35,261 nucleotides of DNA from Collinsella sp. (lineage in GTDB: Bacteria > Actinomycetota > Coriobacteriia > Coriobacteriales > Coriobacteriaceae): positions 1-35,261 of the forward strand of contig WGSQ01000003.1 of assembly GCA_014871605.1 (NCBI GenBank). The letters run 5' to 3'. Each line of letters opens with the position of its first letter. Positions within the stretch are counted from its first letter, which is position 1. A program made the position numbers and the translations under genes. Below are positions 6,797 through 15,613 of the stretch, piece by piece. The notes below the pieces were generated by a model, which was not told the origin of the DNA, ran no database searches, and saw only the letters and a list, made by a program, of their open reading frames with translations.

Positions 6797-7868
6797 AGCG
6801 CCTCATCTCCAATTCCATCGGGCATCCTCCCACGAGGGTGAGAGTCTGCTTCCGTATCGCGAAGTTCCCAGATATTCCAGCGCTGGGCCAGCGGACCTCG
6901 ATGGCGTCCGCCACGGTGACCGGCGCGTAGATATGCGTCACCTTCAGCCTGTGGATCGCCGACTGCTGCGTGCGCAGCAGCGTGGCGGCCTCTGCGTTCG
7001 CGCTGGCCTGCCGCTCTTCCGGCGTCGAGCCCGGCGGCAGCTCGCTCTTGGTGTACTTGGCGGATTTACGCCAGCCGCGCGTCACCGTCGAGTACTGGCT
7101 GCTCGGGTCGGCGTCTACCGCCGTACCCCTCACGCTCTCGTCGGTCGTCGAGTAATCGACGTGCACGACGTTCGCCACGCTCGACTTGTCGAGCTCCTCG
7201 GTGCCGCCGTCCTCGAACCTCGCCTCCTTGCCCTCCTCCATGACCATGGCGGGGGCTCGCTTGTCGGGCTCTACGTAGCGCCGGAGCAGGACGCGGCCCA
7301 TCGGGTCGCATGACGCGGCGCTGAACCCAGCGGCGTCGAGGAGCGCGTTCACGGCCTTCAGACGGGTCGCGTAGCTGCTCTCGCCGTTGCCGATGGCGCC
7401 GACGACCCACGTGGTCGTGAGCTTGAAGTCGGACGGCTCGGCGACGACCTCGAGCCCGGCCTCCCGCAACAGCCTCGCGGCCTCGTCCACAGCGTTGCTG
7501 CCGGCCGCCAGCGAGCGCGGTGCGTCGAACTCGTCCTCTGCGACCTCGGACAGCCTTCCGGACAGGTCCGCCTCGGACGAGTTGTATCCCGTGGAGCGCT
7601 TGGGCGTGGAGACCACGAACGTGCCGAGCGGCTCGGATGCCGTGGTGCCGTCCGGGAACTCGGCATCCAGGTAGATTCGCAGCAGGTCGCTGCCGAGATC
7701 GAGTTCGCCGAGATACTCGACCTTGCCGGTCTCGTAGCTGGTGTCCTGGTTGCGCTCGATGCTCCCGCCGTTCCTGATGTTCCTCAGCCGCTCGACGTCG
7801 AGACCGGTCTTTCTGTCCACGCGCACGTATCTGTACGACGCCGCGAAGCGCTTCTTCCAATCAGGCAT
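6786..7868 (-). CDS. Baseplate hub-like tail protein
   Basis: 360 residues. The N-terminal part (SYRYVRVDRKTGLDVERL, then TGKVEYLGELDLGSDLLRIYLDAEF) and the C-terminal beta-rich half (VTVADAIEVRWPSAGISGNF) resemble gp27-like/ReqiPepy6 Gp37-like tail proteins that form the hub ring after the distal tail protein. Position between the Fn3 tail protein and small baseplate proteins supports this. The start overlaps the upstream stop by 8 nt. Family assignment is by pattern and context. Confidence 0.7.
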   Translation of the reverse strand: MPDWKKRFAASYRYVRVDRKTGLDVERLRNIRNGGSIERNQDTSYETGKVEYLGELDLGSDLLRIYLDAEFPDGTTASEPLGTFVVSTPKRSTGYNSSEADLSGRLSEVAEDEFDAPRSLAAGSNAVDEAARLLREAGLEVVAEPSDFKLTTTWVVGAIGNGESSYATRLKAVNALLDAAGFSAASCDPMGRVLLRRYVEPDKRAPAMVMEEGKEARFEDGGTEELDKSSVANVVHVDYSTTDESVRGTAVDADPSSQYSTVTRGWRKSAKYTKSELPPGSTPEERQASANAEAATLLRTQQSAIHRLKVTHIYAPVTVADAIEVRWPSAGISGNFAIRKQTLTLVGGCPMELEMRRFER

Positions 7869-10191
7869 TGCTCGGCTCCTCGAATACGTCGTGCTCGACC
7901 TTTGCGGAGGCGGACCAGAGCCCGGCCGACTTGGTCGACTCGTTGAACGTCATCGCGCCGAACGCCCGCTCTCCCGCGAGGCCGCGCCACCATCCCTGCC
8001 ACTGCGTGCGCATGATCCTGCGGAACAGGTCATGGCCGTCACGCGTGAGCGTGCACGAGGCGGATGTCGCGAGGTCGGACTCGTCGAGCGCGTAGGACTG
8101 CGGGAGGCCGCCGTTCGCCCCGCCGTCCGCGAAGTGGAAGCTGTTGAAGCTGCGTGTGGCGGATGTCGAGTACTCGGCGTCGAGCTCCATCTTGAGCAGC
8201 GTCGAGGCGTCCTGACCGAAGTTGAGCGTCATGCACTCGGCGTGCAGGTTGGCCTTCGCCTCGGAGAACGACGACGTGCCGTTCGCGGCGGTTCCGGTCG
8301 CGCGGTACTTGAAGTCCGAGTTCAGCGGAGGCACGCGGTCGATTGCCTCCTGGGCGTCAAGGAGGCTGGACGTCAGGACGTGGTTGCCCTCGTCGAGCAC
8401 CCGTTCGACGACGAAGCTGACGCATTTCGCCGCGTCGCCAAGCACGAGCTCGTCGCCGTCGCACGTGATGGTGCCGAACATCGGTATCTCGCCGGTGTCC
8501 TCGTCGTAGGCCATGGGGCCTAGCAGCGTCGTCTCCTCGACGTTGTATGCCGAGACGCCGTTCTCGACCTTCACGTGGCACGTGAGGTCGTCGCCGTATG
8601 TCACCGTGACGACGGGGGTCGCGGGCTCGGTCCAATGCGTCTTGAACCGGCGCGTGGCGGTCTTGGACAGACCGGAACCGCCGGTCACCGTGAGCGTTAT
8701 CAGGTAGTCGATGCCGTTCTTGATGGTCGCGTAGCTTCCGAACTCGACGGGCTTGAGGTCCGTGATGTCGGAGGTGGCGACGATCGCGCCTCCGACCTCG
8801 GACAGCGTGATGGTCGCGCTGGCGATGCCGGTCTCGTCCGATGCTGAGACCTTGACGGTCATCGGCACCGAGTCGATCAGCACTCCGTCGGTTCCGGGCG
8901 ACTCAACCCAGCACGATGGGTAGTCCGCGACCAGGAAGGCCGCGTACGGCGACCATGCGCCCCAGTCGGCGTGGAGGCCCTTGGTGCGAACGCGCACCTT
9001 CCAGCTTCCGTTGTATTTCGCCACGAATGCGCAGCGCGAGACGGACGACTCGATGCCGACGGTCGATACCGTGCCGTCTGGGTGCGTGAACTCCACCTGG
9101 GCGGCGCTTTGGGCGCTGCCGTCGGGGTGGTTCGGAGTCCAACTGACCATGTTCGTCGTGTTGTCATGGCGCGGGTAGACGCTCTGCAGTCCCGTGACCT
9201 TTGGGGCCAGCGGGGGCGTGATCGTCGTGACCGGGTTCGACTTCGCCCACGCCGACGCGAGTGAGCCCCTCATTGCCTTCACACGGTAAACGACCGTGCC
9301 GGCCGGCGCAGACTTGTCATGGAGGTCGATCCATGCGGGGTCTTCGCCCTCGCTCGTGGTCGCTATGTCCTTCCACGCGGAGCCGCCGTCCGTCGAACGC
9401 TGCACGGCCCATGCGTTCGCATACGCCGCCGCGCCGTACACCCTCAGCGTGACCTCGGACGCGCCCACCTTGACGGCCTCGACGCGCGTGGGCGCGTTCG
9501 GCGTGGTGTAGGTCGTCCCGACGGACACGTGCTCGGAGTTGCCGCCCGGGCCGTGGGCGCACAGCCGGTACTCGTACTTGTGCCCGGCGGCGGTCGACGT
9601 GTCGGAATAGTTCTCTCGGTCCCACGACACGTCGGCGATGTTGACCCACGAGCCGTCGTCCGTGCGCCGGTCGACGTAGACGCCCGCCCACGGGTACGCC
9701 CCGTCCATGCCCGTGTAGTCGTGCTCCCACGTGATGCTCTGGCTGGTATCGGAGACGCGCACGAGCTTGCAGTTCTTTGGCGGGTGTGGTTGCGAGTAGC
9801 CACGCTGCGGGACCTTGGTGTAGACCGTGGCCCAGGCGTCGCCGCCCGCCGAGCCGTAGTAGTTGTTGTACATCTTGCCGTAGACGTGCACCTGTACCGC
9901 GCAGTCCCAGTCCTCGGCCCCTCTCGACACGTCCACATCGAACGTGACGGAGCTTCTGGTCGCCCAGTTGCCGTAGTTGTTCAGCAGCACGTCGTACGAG
10001 CGGTACGTTTTGCCGTTCACGAGGACGTCGTAGTGGGTGCCGTACTCGGCGGCGTACTTGTCGTCGATTGCGGCAGTCACCCTGATGCGCCTGGTGGTGT
10101 CATCGACGTTCCAGGCGCTGTCTACCGAGATGTATCCGCGGTACCAGCGGTTGAGGCCCGCGATCTGTATCTCTCTTGTGTGCTCTCCCAC
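7861..10191 (-). CDS. Large tail protein with fibronectin type III-like domains
   Basis: 776 residues. The first 130 residues are a beta domain (TREIQIAGLNRWYRGYISV). Around 140-330 come Fn3-like repeats with typical motifs: PPKNCKLVRVSDTSQSITW, then AGHKYEYRLCAHGPGGNSE, then APTRVEAVKVGASEVTLRV and VVYRVKAMRGS, then a further one from APKVTGLQSV. The remainder is beta-rich. Such proteins sit at the siphophage tail tip and may bind carbohydrates or act as a spacer. GTG start with AGGAGG 6 nt upstream. It follows the tape measure gene, where the distal tail protein is usually encoded, so its N-terminus may serve that role. Confidence 0.8.
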   Translation of the reverse strand: MGEHTREIQIAGLNRWYRGYISVDSAWNVDDTTRRIRVTAAIDDKYAAEYGTHYDVLVNGKTYRSYDVLLNNYGNWATRSSVTFDVDVSRGAEDWDCAVQVHVYGKMYNNYYGSAGGDAWATVYTKVPQRGYSQPHPPKNCKLVRVSDTSQSITWEHDYTGMDGAYPWAGVYVDRRTDDGSWVNIADVSWDRENYSDTSTAAGHKYEYRLCAHGPGGNSEHVSVGTTYTTPNAPTRVEAVKVGASEVTLRVYGAAAYANAWAVQRSTDGGSAWKDIATTSEGEDPAWIDLHDKSAPAGTVVYRVKAMRGSLASAWAKSNPVTTITPPLAPKVTGLQSVYPRHDNTTNMVSWTPNHPDGSAQSAAQVEFTHPDGTVSTVGIESSVSRCAFVAKYNGSWKVRVRTKGLHADWGAWSPYAAFLVADYPSCWVESPGTDGVLIDSVPMTVKVSASDETGIASATITLSEVGGAIVATSDITDLKPVEFGSYATIKNGIDYLITLTVTGGSGLSKTATRRFKTHWTEPATPVVTVTYGDDLTCHVKVENGVSAYNVEETTLLGPMAYDEDTGEIPMFGTITCDGDELVLGDAAKCVSFVVERVLDEGNHVLTSSLLDAQEAIDRVPPLNSDFKYRATGTAANGTSSFSEAKANLHAECMTLNFGQDASTLLKMELDAEYSTSATRSFNSFHFADGGANGGLPQSYALDESDLATSASCTLTRDGHDLFRRIMRTQWQGWWRGLAGERAFGAMTFNESTKSAGLWSASAKVEHDVFEEPSNA

Positions 10192-10194
10192 GGG

Positions 10195-12792
10195 TTACCT
10201 CCTCGCTGTGGACGAGCGGCGGGCCGCGTCGACGAGCACGTCGATGGCGTTAGCAACGGCCACGTCGGCGCTTGCGGTGTTCCCGTCTACGGTCAGGTAA
10301 TAGGTGTCGCCGCCCGAGACCGAGCCGACGGCCGCAGCCGCCCCCGTCTCGTAGGTGACGCTGTTTCCGCCGAACGACATGCTCAGGTCGTCGGCGAAGC
10401 CCGATACGGTGGTCTTCACGCCCTCGAAGCGCTTCTTCAGGCCCGTCTCGAGGGACTGCATGATCCACCCGCCGTTCGGGATGAGCAGGTGCAGGTCCTT
10501 GCGCTTAGGGCCTTTGAGGTCCGCGATCTTGCCGGCGATGCCGGATACGAAGTCGTACACGCCGCCGATGCTCGACTTGATGCCGTTGAGCAGGCCGCTC
10601 ACGATGGAGCTGCCGGCGCTGTAGAGCAGTGAGCCGAGGTTGCCGAGGGCGCTCACGATGCGGCCCGGAATCGAGGACACGAAGCTCACGACGGAGCTGA
10701 TGCCACTCGACACGCCGTTGCGGATGTTGTTCCATGCGTTGTTCAGCGTGCTCGTGACGGCGTTCCACGCCGACGACCAAATCGACTGAATCGTCGAGAG
10801 GGCGCCGGATATGACGGAGCGGACCGTGTTGATCGCGCTGCTGACCACGTTCTTGATCGTGTTCCAGATATTCGACAGCACGCTCCCGACGACCGACCAG
10901 ATTGCGCTCCACACGCTCTGGATGGCCGCGAGGCCGCTTTGGATGAGCGCCTGGATGCAGGCCATGCAGCCGCTGATGAGGTTCTGGATGATGGTCCAGA
11001 CGTTCATCGCTATGTCCTGAACCGCCGTCCAGACCGCGCTCCAGTCGCCGTTGATGATTCCGAGGACGACCGTGATGATGTCCTGGATGATCTGCATGGC
11101 CGACGTCACGATGGCCGAGATATACGGCCAGACCGCGTCGATTACCGCCTGGATGGCCGTCATGGTGGCGCTGACCATCGCGAGGATGACGGGCATGACC
11201 GTCGTGATGATGGTCTGGATGAGCGTGCACGTGTCGGTGATTATCGACTGGATGACCGGCATATTTGCCGTTATCAGGTCCGTTATCTGCTGGATGACCG
11301 GGGCGACGGTTGCGGCGACGGTGTCGACGACTTGCGCGACGGCCTCGATGATCGTCCCGAGGATGGGGACGAGGCTCGAGACGATTGTCGCGACGAGCGG
11401 TGCCACCGCGGCGACGATGCCGAGGAACGCGGTCGATAGCTGCATCACGGCGCCGCACACCGAGCCGAACAGCGTCTGAAGCGGCCCTATGAGGCCGGTG
11501 AGGCTCTGGAACGCCGGGGCGAGCGATGAGGCGATGCTGCCGACGAGGCCGTTGACCGAGTTGCGGAACTGCTCGTTCGTGGCGTAGCAGTATGCGAATG
11601 CCGCTGCGAAAGCGGCGATTGCCGCGACGGCCACGGCTGCGGGCGCAGAAAGCGCGGCGAAGCCGGTCGCGACGCCCTTGAGCGCCGGCACGATGCCGCC
11701 CGTGAAGGAGTTGACGAGAGCCCCGAGCACGGGGATCTGCCCGATGAGGCCGCCCAGCGAGACGGCGGCGAGTCCCGCGAGGCCCGCGGCGGCGAGCTTG
11801 CCGCCCGTCCCGAGCTTCGAGAGGTCCACGCCCTGAATCTTCTCGGCGAGGCCGTCTAGGAAGCCGCACAGCTTCTCGACCACACCGCCGGTGCGCGTCA
11901 GGTTGCCCTCTGCGTCGTAGGTGACGCCGAGGAACTCGCCGAACGCCTCGGAGAGCGGCTTGAGCGCGGCGCGGCAGGAGTTCAGCACGCCTCTGATTGA
12001 GTTGAATACGGGGATGGCGGAGTCCTTGAGCGGCGTCATCCAGTCCTGGCCGATCTTGGATAGCGCGGCCTTCATGTTGGCCATGGAGCCGGTGAAGGTC
12101 TCGTTTGCGGCCTTGGCGGAATCGCCGAAGGCGGAGTACATGGCATCCGAGAACGTCTGGAAGTCGATTTTGCCCGAGGTGACCATCGCCGAGACCTCGT
12201 CGGTCGTCTTGCCGAGATAGGTCGCGAGCGTCGAGACCGCGTTGATTCCTCGGTCGGTGAACTGCGCGACCTGTTCGCCCGTGAGCTTACCGGAGGCCGC
12301 GACCTTCGCCCAGATGCCCGAGAGGTCTCCCAGGTCCTGGCCGAACGTGGCGGCGGTGCCGACGCAGCCGTTGAGGGCCTTCTCCATGTCGCCGCCGGCG
12401 GCTACGCCGGATGCGGCGAGCTGTGCGCACGCCTGGGCGGCGGTGTCGAAGCCGTAGGCCGTTCCGTCGACTGATTTCTGGATTGTCCCGTAGAAGTCGC
12501 TCCATTGGAGCTTCATGCCCTTGAACATCGTCTGGGCCTTCTCGATGTTGAGGGCGCGGCTCATGCCGCCCGTGGCCGCGAGGGTCGTGACTCCCGCGGT
12601 GACGGTGCCGATGGCGGTCCCGATGGATTTCGCCACGCTCCCGAAGCTGTCGGCGAAGAAGCCGGCGACCTGCGAGCCGACGCCGGCCGCCGTGTCCTTG
12701 AGGCCCTTGAGCTTCGATGCGGAGTTGTCGACGCCCGAGTCGAAGTTCGAGCCGTCGTAGGTTCCCTTTGCGGAGAGAACGTAATCAGCCAT
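10195..12792 (-). CDS. Tape measure protein
   Basis: 865 residues. It opens with MADYVLSAKGTYDGSNFDSG and an early region (GMKLQWSDFYGTIQKSVDG) typical of phage tape measure proteins, followed by hydrophobic segments (about 340-400 and 440-490) and a long stretch of roughly 11-residue repeats carrying Trp and Ile (IQSVWSAIWSVVGSVLSNIW). It sets tail length and probably inserts in the host membrane; at about 0.15 nm per residue a tail near 130 nm would be expected. GGAGG lies 8 nt before the ATG, which overlaps the end of the frameshifted chaperone gene. Confidence 0.93.
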   Translation of the reverse strand: MADYVLSAKGTYDGSNFDSGVDNSASKLKGLKDTAAGVGSQVAGFFADSFGSVAKSIGTAIGTVTAGVTTLAATGGMSRALNIEKAQTMFKGMKLQWSDFYGTIQKSVDGTAYGFDTAAQACAQLAASGVAAGGDMEKALNGCVGTAATFGQDLGDLSGIWAKVAASGKLTGEQVAQFTDRGINAVSTLATYLGKTTDEVSAMVTSGKIDFQTFSDAMYSAFGDSAKAANETFTGSMANMKAALSKIGQDWMTPLKDSAIPVFNSIRGVLNSCRAALKPLSEAFGEFLGVTYDAEGNLTRTGGVVEKLCGFLDGLAEKIQGVDLSKLGTGGKLAAAGLAGLAAVSLGGLIGQIPVLGALVNSFTGGIVPALKGVATGFAALSAPAAVAVAAIAAFAAAFAYCYATNEQFRNSVNGLVGSIASSLAPAFQSLTGLIGPLQTLFGSVCGAVMQLSTAFLGIVAAVAPLVATIVSSLVPILGTIIEAVAQVVDTVAATVAPVIQQITDLITANMPVIQSIITDTCTLIQTIITTVMPVILAMVSATMTAIQAVIDAVWPYISAIVTSAMQIIQDIITVVLGIINGDWSAVWTAVQDIAMNVWTIIQNLISGCMACIQALIQSGLAAIQSVWSAIWSVVGSVLSNIWNTIKNVVSSAINTVRSVISGALSTIQSIWSSAWNAVTSTLNNAWNNIRNGVSSGISSVVSFVSSIPGRIVSALGNLGSLLYSAGSSIVSGLLNGIKSSIGGVYDFVSGIAGKIADLKGPKRKDLHLLIPNGGWIMQSLETGLKKRFEGVKTTVSGFADDLSMSFGGNSVTYETGAAAAVGSVSGGDTYYLTVDGNTASADVAVANAIDVLVDAARRSSTARR

Positions 12793-13207
12793 TTCGGTTG
12801 CCTCCTCCCCAGGGCGTCCATGGCGGGTTCTTTCGGTATTGCTCCTTCAGCGCGTCGATCTCCTCGTAGGTGAAGGAGTCCTCGCGGAACTCGCCGTTGT
12901 GCCTCTTCCAGAGCCTGTAGCGCTTCTTGGAGAAGCAGTTGGCCACCGCCACCTGAACGGCGTCCTTGAGCAGGTTCGACTCGTTCACGGTGACGGTCTC
13001 AAGTTCCTTGCGCACGAAGGCGAGCTGTACGGGCGTGTGCTGCGCGTACTGCTCGTAGTCCCATCCGAGCCGGGCGGCGAAGAAGGCGAAATCGGCCTCC
13101 CTGCTGAACAGGGAGGCGTCCCGCGCGTCCTCGCCCTGCCTCGGCTTGGCGGTGAAGTAGTCGAAGCCGGTTAGGCGCGTTAGGGCTAGTTCCCTGCGCC
13201 CATGAAT
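12785..13207 (-). CDS. Tail assembly chaperone frameshift extension (GT-like)
   Basis: This frame has no own start and is reached by -1 slippage at TTTTTTA (13213-13207). It adds 140 residues, from FIHGRRELALTRLTGFDY to NPPWTPWGGGNRNG, to the first 134 residues of the upstream chaperone, giving a 274-residue fusion. In lambda-like tails G and GT coat the tape measure protein and recruit tail tube subunits; the T part carries the tube-binding function. It ends 8 nt inside the tape measure gene, exactly where this partner is expected. Confidence 0.85.
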   Translation of the reverse strand: MHGRRELALTRLTGFDYFTAKPRQGEDARDASLFSREADFAFFAARLGWDYEQYAQHTPVQLAFVRKELETVTVNESNLLKDAVQVAVANCFSKKRYRLWKRHNGEFREDSFTYEEIDALKEQYRKNPPWTPWGGGNRNG

Positions 13208-13213
13208 AAAAAA
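13174..13213 (-). promoter_or_regulatory. Programmed -1 ribosomal frameshift signal
   Basis: The slippery heptamer TTTTTTA is read in the zero frame as T TTT TTA within GCT TTT TTA. Six bases later starts a two-part stem: GGCGC (13200-13196) with GCGCC (13178-13174), enclosing AGGG (13195-13192) with CCCT (13185-13182). The zero-frame stop (13186-13188) lies in the loop. Heptamer, spacing and stem match classic -1 frameshift sites of phage tail chaperones. Confidence 0.88.
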
Positions 13214-13608
13214 GCGCAGTCGCGCTGAAGTGCCATCATCACGGCCTGGAACACGGCCGGGTAGCCGTTTGCCTCGATGAGCTTGTTCACGATCTCCTCG
13301 GCCTTCTGCGGGAGGAAGTAGCCGCCGCCCTGGACCTTCAGCCCGTAGCCGGCGATTGCCGCGAGCTCCTTGAAGGTGAACATGCCGTCGTTCTTGTAGA
13401 ACGACGCGATGATCGGCGTGTGTCGCTCCTCGTACAGGTCGATGCGCTTGCGCGAGAAGCGGATCTCGCAGACGTGGCCGCGCACGGTGAAGGTCTGCGG
13501 CTCCATGTCCTCGGGGTCTTGCTCGAGCTCGCCCTTGATGTCCTCGGTCGGTTCGGTGCCGGTCGTCGAGTCCTCGAGATATGCGTCGAAGTCGGTCTCT
13601 TCTGCCAT
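13186..13608 (-). CDS. Tail assembly chaperone (G-like)
   Basis: 140 residues. An acidic N-terminus (MAEETDFDAYLEDSTTG) leads to a compact domain with FTVRGHVCEIRFSRKRIDLYE and a helical C-terminus ending in CAFLFMGAGN. Size, acidic start, place between tail tube and tape measure, and the frameshift near its end identify the short tail chaperone. It binds the tape measure protein during tail assembly and is absent from the mature virion in the lambda model. Confidence 0.85.
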   Translation of the reverse strand: MAEETDFDAYLEDSTTGTEPTEDIKGELEQDPEDMEPQTFTVRGHVCEIRFSRKRIDLYEERHTPIIASFYKNDGMFTFKELAAIAGYGLKVQGGGYFLPQKAEEIVNKLIEANGYPAVFQAVMMALQRDCAFLFMGAGN

Positions 13609-13620
13609 TTGCCGGTCTCC

Positions 13621-14163
13621 TTAGCTGTTGTTGACGGTGATGGTGGCTGCGGTGATCTGCTCCTCCGTGGCGGTCTCGTAGAGCCACGGCTTGCCCGTGC
13701 CCTGGAACTCCATGGAGTAGGTGGTGTTGTCGTCGTTCGGTGCCTCGAAGTTGTCGGAGGACACGAGCGCGAGGCCCATGCGCAGCGGGATGTACTTCGT
13801 GTTCGCGGCGGTGCGGACGCGCTTGCAGACCTTCAGGCACAGGTACTCGCTGTCGGCGAGGGCCTTCGCGACGGTCTTGGTCGCCTTGTCGTCCGGCGAG
13901 TAGAGGCCGTCGATTGACGCGTCCCAGCTCTTGGAGCTGCCGAACTTGAGCGTCCAGCCGCCGATGGCGTCGTCCTTGGTCGCGGCCTCCGTGTTGTCCT
14001 GGCTCATGTTGAAGCTGAGTCCCTGCTGGCCGCTCACGGCGAGCAGATCGGTGCCGGTCTTGTCGGTGACGAGGGCAACGATGTCGTTGCCGCTGAGGGC
14101 CTTGGCGGTCGCTGCGTCGAAGTCGCAGCCGATGAGGTTGGTGTCCTGCTGAGAAGTAGACAT
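13621..14163 (-). CDS. Major tail (tube) protein
   Basis: 180 residues, beta-rich, with GLSFNMSQDNTEAATKDD, WTLKFGSSKSWDASIDGLY and NTTYSMEFQGTGKPWLY. The 'KDD...W.....SW..S.DGL' pattern is typical of TP901-1-type major tail proteins, which stack as hexamer rings to form the tail tube. It lies between the tail terminator-like gene and the tail chaperones, the usual order. Confidence 0.9.
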   Translation of the reverse strand: MSTSQQDTNLIGCDFDAATAKALSGNDIVALVTDKTGTDLLAVSGQQGLSFNMSQDNTEAATKDDAIGGWTLKFGSSKSWDASIDGLYSPDDKATKTVAKALADSEYLCLKVCKRVRTAANTKYIPLRMGLALVSSDNFEAPNDDNTTYSMEFQGTGKPWLYETATEEQITAATITVNNS

Positions 14164-14178
14164 CTCGGTTCCTTCTTT

Positions 14179-14592
14179 CTAGTTCTTGACGCGGAGGCCG
14201 TAGCAGACGCGGAACGTGAACTCCGCGATTGCGTGGCCCTCGTCGGTCTCGTCTTTCTTGACGGTCTGCACGCCGTTGCAGGTGGTGCGGTAGAGGCTGA
14301 ACGGTGCCGGGAGCCCGAAGCCCCCCATGAGCGCCTGCTCGAGCTTCTGCACCATGCCGAGCACCTTCGCGTTGCTGTACGGGCGCACGGGCTCGCTGAT
14401 GCAGTGCACCCAGACGGTGATCGCGTCGATGTACATGGTCTTGGTGTTCTCGGGCTGCGTTGACTGCAGCTCGACGCTGTAGAGTGGCGATTCGCGGTTC
14501 TCGGGGCTGTCGTAGCACTTGACGCCCGTCCCGTCCTCGATCGCCTCGATGAGGCACCCGAGGAACACCGCGAGGCTTAGTCGCTGGATCAT
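14179..14592 (-). CDS. Tail terminator / completion-like protein
   Basis: 137 residues, mixed alpha/beta (RLSLAVFLGCLIEAIEDGTG, TKTMYIDAITVWVHCIS, GHAIAEFTFRVCYGLR). Position between the gp10-like protein and the major tail protein is that of the tail terminator, which caps the tube. No decisive motif is visible. Confidence 0.65.
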   Translation of the reverse strand: MIQRLSLAVFLGCLIEAIEDGTGVKCYDSPENRESPLYSVELQSTQPENTKTMYIDAITVWVHCISEPVRPYSNAKVLGMVQKLEQALMGGFGLPAPFSLYRTTCNGVQTVKKDETDEGHAIAEFTFRVCYGLRVKN

Positions 14593-14602
14593 CGCGCCCT
14601 CC

Positions 14603-14968
14603 CTAGAGCTTCCGTAGCTGGTCGATTAGGTCTTGCCTGAATATCGGCTCCTGCGCCTTGACGTTGCGCTGGAGGAAGCGCTGCCCCTCCACGTATCCGC
14701 CGTTCACCGTGCGGTGGCCGTATTCGACGTGGGGCGCGTAGTCCTTCGCGTATCCGACGGTGTCGCCGGACTGCCCCAGCGACATGCGCAGCTCGCCGTG
14801 TGGCCCGCCGGGCCTGGTCTCCTCGGTGGATACGGGCGTCCCGCCGTTCGCCTTGCCGCGGTTGAAGATCTGGGTCATGTTCTTGATGACCACGGCCTCG
14901 AACCTGACGTGCGACAGGCGGTTCAGCTTCCCCGCGAGATCGTTGACGTCGCGTATCACGAGGCCCAT
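14603..14968 (-). CDS. HK97 gp10-like head-tail joining protein
   Basis: 121 residues. Features of the gp10 family are visible: an N-terminal helical region (DLAGKLNRLSHVRFEAVVIKNM) and a C-terminal core with GYAKDYAPHVEYGHRTVNGGYV, the typical 'YAxxVExGTxxM' region, then RFLQRNVKAQEPIF. Such proteins act at the head-tail junction. The ATG at 14968, preceded by GAGGTG, overlaps the upstream gene by 13 nt. Confidence 0.8.
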   Translation of the reverse strand: MGLVIRDVNDLAGKLNRLSHVRFEAVVIKNMTQIFNRGKANGGTPVSTEETRPGGPHGELRMSLGQSGDTVGYAKDYAPHVEYGHRTVNGGYVEGQRFLQRNVKAQEPIFRQDLIDQLRKL

Positions 14969-15270
14969 GGCTTGCACCTCTTCACGCTCACGACGGTCGT
15001 GTCGCCGTCGCGCATGACGTTCTCGACCTCGTAGGCGCAGCCCTTGACCTCGACGTTGCAGATGCCGTCGAAGTCGGCGCTCGGGCGCTTGGTGAGCAGC
15101 GTGCGGGCGACGCTGTCGAACGCGTTCCCCTCGGTTCCGCTGCGCACGCCGTGGAAGGGGCCGAGGCGCACGAAGAAGTCGAACGCCTCGACGGTGGAGC
15201 AGACGGGGTTGTGCAGCTCGTCGGTGCCGGTCTGCTCGCGCCTGAACGCCTTGGCCCTGTACCACTTCAT
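14956..15270 (-). CDS. Head closure / head-tail joining protein
   Basis: 104 residues, small and beta-rich (AFDFFVRLGPFHGVRSGTEG, GCAYEVENVMRDGDTTVVSV). Size, fold impression and place after the connector gene match head completion (stopper) proteins of siphophages. It overlaps its neighbours at both ends, typical of this tightly packed block. Confidence 0.65.
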   Translation of the reverse strand: MKWYRAKAFRREQTGTDELHNPVCSTVEAFDFFVRLGPFHGVRSGTEGNAFDSVARTLLTKRPSADFDGICNVEVKGCAYEVENVMRDGDTTVVSVKRCKPWAS

Positions 15271-15611
15271 CGCCGCGCCCCCATGAACTTGATGCCCTTG
15301 GGGCGGCAGACATCGCGCAGTGCCTCGATGTCTGCCGAGTAGGCGGACAGCACGTCGTCGATGAACGAGTTGGACATGCTGCCGCCGTCCGATGCCGACT
15401 CAGAGGAGCTGCCCTCGTAGCCGCGCAGGCGCAGGGCCTTCACGGCGGCGTCTACCGCGATGGACTCGGCCAGCGCCGGGAGCACCTCGACCTTGAGGCG
15501 GATGAGCAGTCGGTCCGAGACCGTCCGAAGCATCTCCTCGATGGCGGAGTCCTCGGGGACCGCCTCGTCGGGCAGGTAACGCGCCTTGACGCGGGCTACA
15601 AGGTCGCTCAT
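15267..15611 (-). CDS. Head-tail connector/adaptor protein
   Basis: 114 residues, mainly helical (RTVSDRLLIRLKVEVLPALA, SNSFIDDVLSAYSADIEALR) with a Ser-rich loop in the middle. It resembles gp6/gp15-type adaptors that bind the portal after packaging. ATG at 15611 lies three bases after the capsid gene. Confidence 0.65.
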   Translation of the reverse strand: MSDLVARVKARYLPDEAVPEDSAIEEMLRTVSDRLLIRLKVEVLPALAESIAVDAAVKALRLRGYEGSSSESASDGGSMSNSFIDDVLSAYSADIEALRDVCRPKGIKFMGARR

Positions 15612-15613
15612 GG

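Noticed and set aside
12785..14557. 590-residue frame starting inside the tail tube gene
   Set aside because: Its first part is a shadow of the tail terminator and tube genes. Only the last 140 codons are real, reached by frameshift.
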